A DNA stretch of 25,949 bases. Source: Mesostigma viride (Eukaryota > Streptophyta > Mesostigmatophyceae > Mesostigmatales > Mesostigmataceae). The translations under genes and the position numbers were made by a program. Positions 25,371 through 25,949 of the stretch are shown one piece after another; the stretch's first letter is position 1, and each line of letters opens with the position of its first letter. The notes beneath the pieces were generated by a model. The model saw nothing but the letters and a program-made list of their open reading frames with translations, was not told the origin of the DNA and made no database searches. The DNA lies in assembly GCA_009746045.1 (NCBI GenBank), contig RPFO01000385.1, positions 1 through 25,949 of the forward strand, in the 5' to 3' direction.

Positions 25371-25949
25371 GTGAAGGGCCTGGGCGAGCACCGCAAGCGC
25401 ATGCTCTTCAAGGTCCTCGTCCTCACGGTGCTCTCGTATGGCGCCGAGGCGTGGACACTCACACCCAAACTGGCAGCTAGGCTAGACGGCACGGTTTACA
25501 GGATGCTCCGACAGGTCCTTAACGTAGGTTTTTCAGAGCGTCCGTCATCAGAGTCTTTGTACCATGGCATGCCTCGTATTTCGGACGAGATTAGGCAGCG
25601 TAGGATAGCATTTGTAGGACACCTTGCTCGCACCAGCCAGGTCGACACCGCCCTTGGTCTGGCCGGCCCCCAGCGGCTTGGCCAGCCAGGGCGACACATT
25701 CTGACCTGGCCAGGCCCCGAGGGCATTCCCAAAAGGGTATAGGGAAACCTGTCACGAACTACACCCAGATGTTGCTGGACGACCTAGTGGTCCCAGCCCA
25801 GTTTGAGTACCGCATCCACTCTGATCTCCCGTCTTTGGACTGCCATGCAGGACAAGACGCGGTGGAAGAAGATTGTCAAGGCGCACACGCCCGACCCTGT
25901 GGGCAAGCCAAATGACTCCGCGAGTGCCTACTTCATAGACGATACACGC
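25371..25949 (+). pseudogene. 3' end of a LINE (non-LTR retrotransposon) ORF2, frame-broken
   Basis: The frame from 25371 to 25742 matches the region after the reverse transcriptase core in LINEs. It has VLTVLSYGAEAWTLT, then YRMLRQVLNVGF, then IRQRRIAFVGHLART. After a frame change near 25735 it continues as GIGKPVTNYTQMLLDDLVV, and after another near 25840 as MQDKTRWKKIVKAH, to the window edge. The catalytic part of the RT is absent: homology begins abruptly at about 25371 after the GTAAC cluster, as in a 5'-truncated insertion. Not functional as read. The LINE clade cannot be told from this part. Confidence 0.8.

Overview
The window is eukaryotic nuclear DNA, and the best guess is a chlorophyte green alga. 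The genes are split by GT-AG introns, often with GTAAGT donors. There is a TGTAA poly(A)-type signal at the end of the best gene. Mobile elements and simple repeats make up most of the sequence. The species is an inference; nothing here fixes it.

From 464 to 16576 the window is one composite mobile element. The outer element is a CACTA (En/Spm) DNA transposon of 16,113 bp. Its termini are perfect 25-bp inverted repeats beginning CACTAGGAACTC, and dense subterminal arrays of 10-bp repeats lie just inside them. It carries two divergent genes. On the minus strand, six exons between 4999 and 889 join in frame into a transposase of 1112 residues with a Transposase_21 (tnp2) core, a DUF4218-like region and a DUF4216-like region. 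On the plus strand, from 5896, there is a second protein rich in low-complexity repeats, probably the element's accessory protein. This second gene is split by a complete Ty1/copia LTR retrotransposon (6927-14397, minus strand) flanked by a 5-bp duplication, GTTGG. Without the copia the CACTA element is about 8.6 kb.

The copia element has 377/376-bp LTRs that differ by one base, so the insertion is young. Its pol reading frame of 1223 codons is intact, but the gag region is broken over several frames. Two things are unusual. The LTR ends are AGTTA...TAACT rather than TG...CA. The aspartic protease domain lies between integrase and reverse transcriptase (INT-PR-RT-RH) instead of before integrase, and it has DTQ where DTG is expected. 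I consider this the most novel item in the window.

To the right of the CACTA element (16577-25949) there is little recognisable coding sequence. It contains a (GGGA)n array, a G-rich degenerate repeat tract, a 1-kb (TCCC)n array, and one plausible first exon (20639-21086). That exon is followed by a perfect 66-bp palindrome, short microsatellites and a 152-bp tandem repeat built from nested hairpins. Then come a 1.25-kb minisatellite with recurring CACGTG, a cluster of GTAAC/GTTAC motifs, and the broken 3' end of a LINE reverse-transcriptase ORF at the right edge. The 463 bp left of the CACTA element may be part of a host gene.
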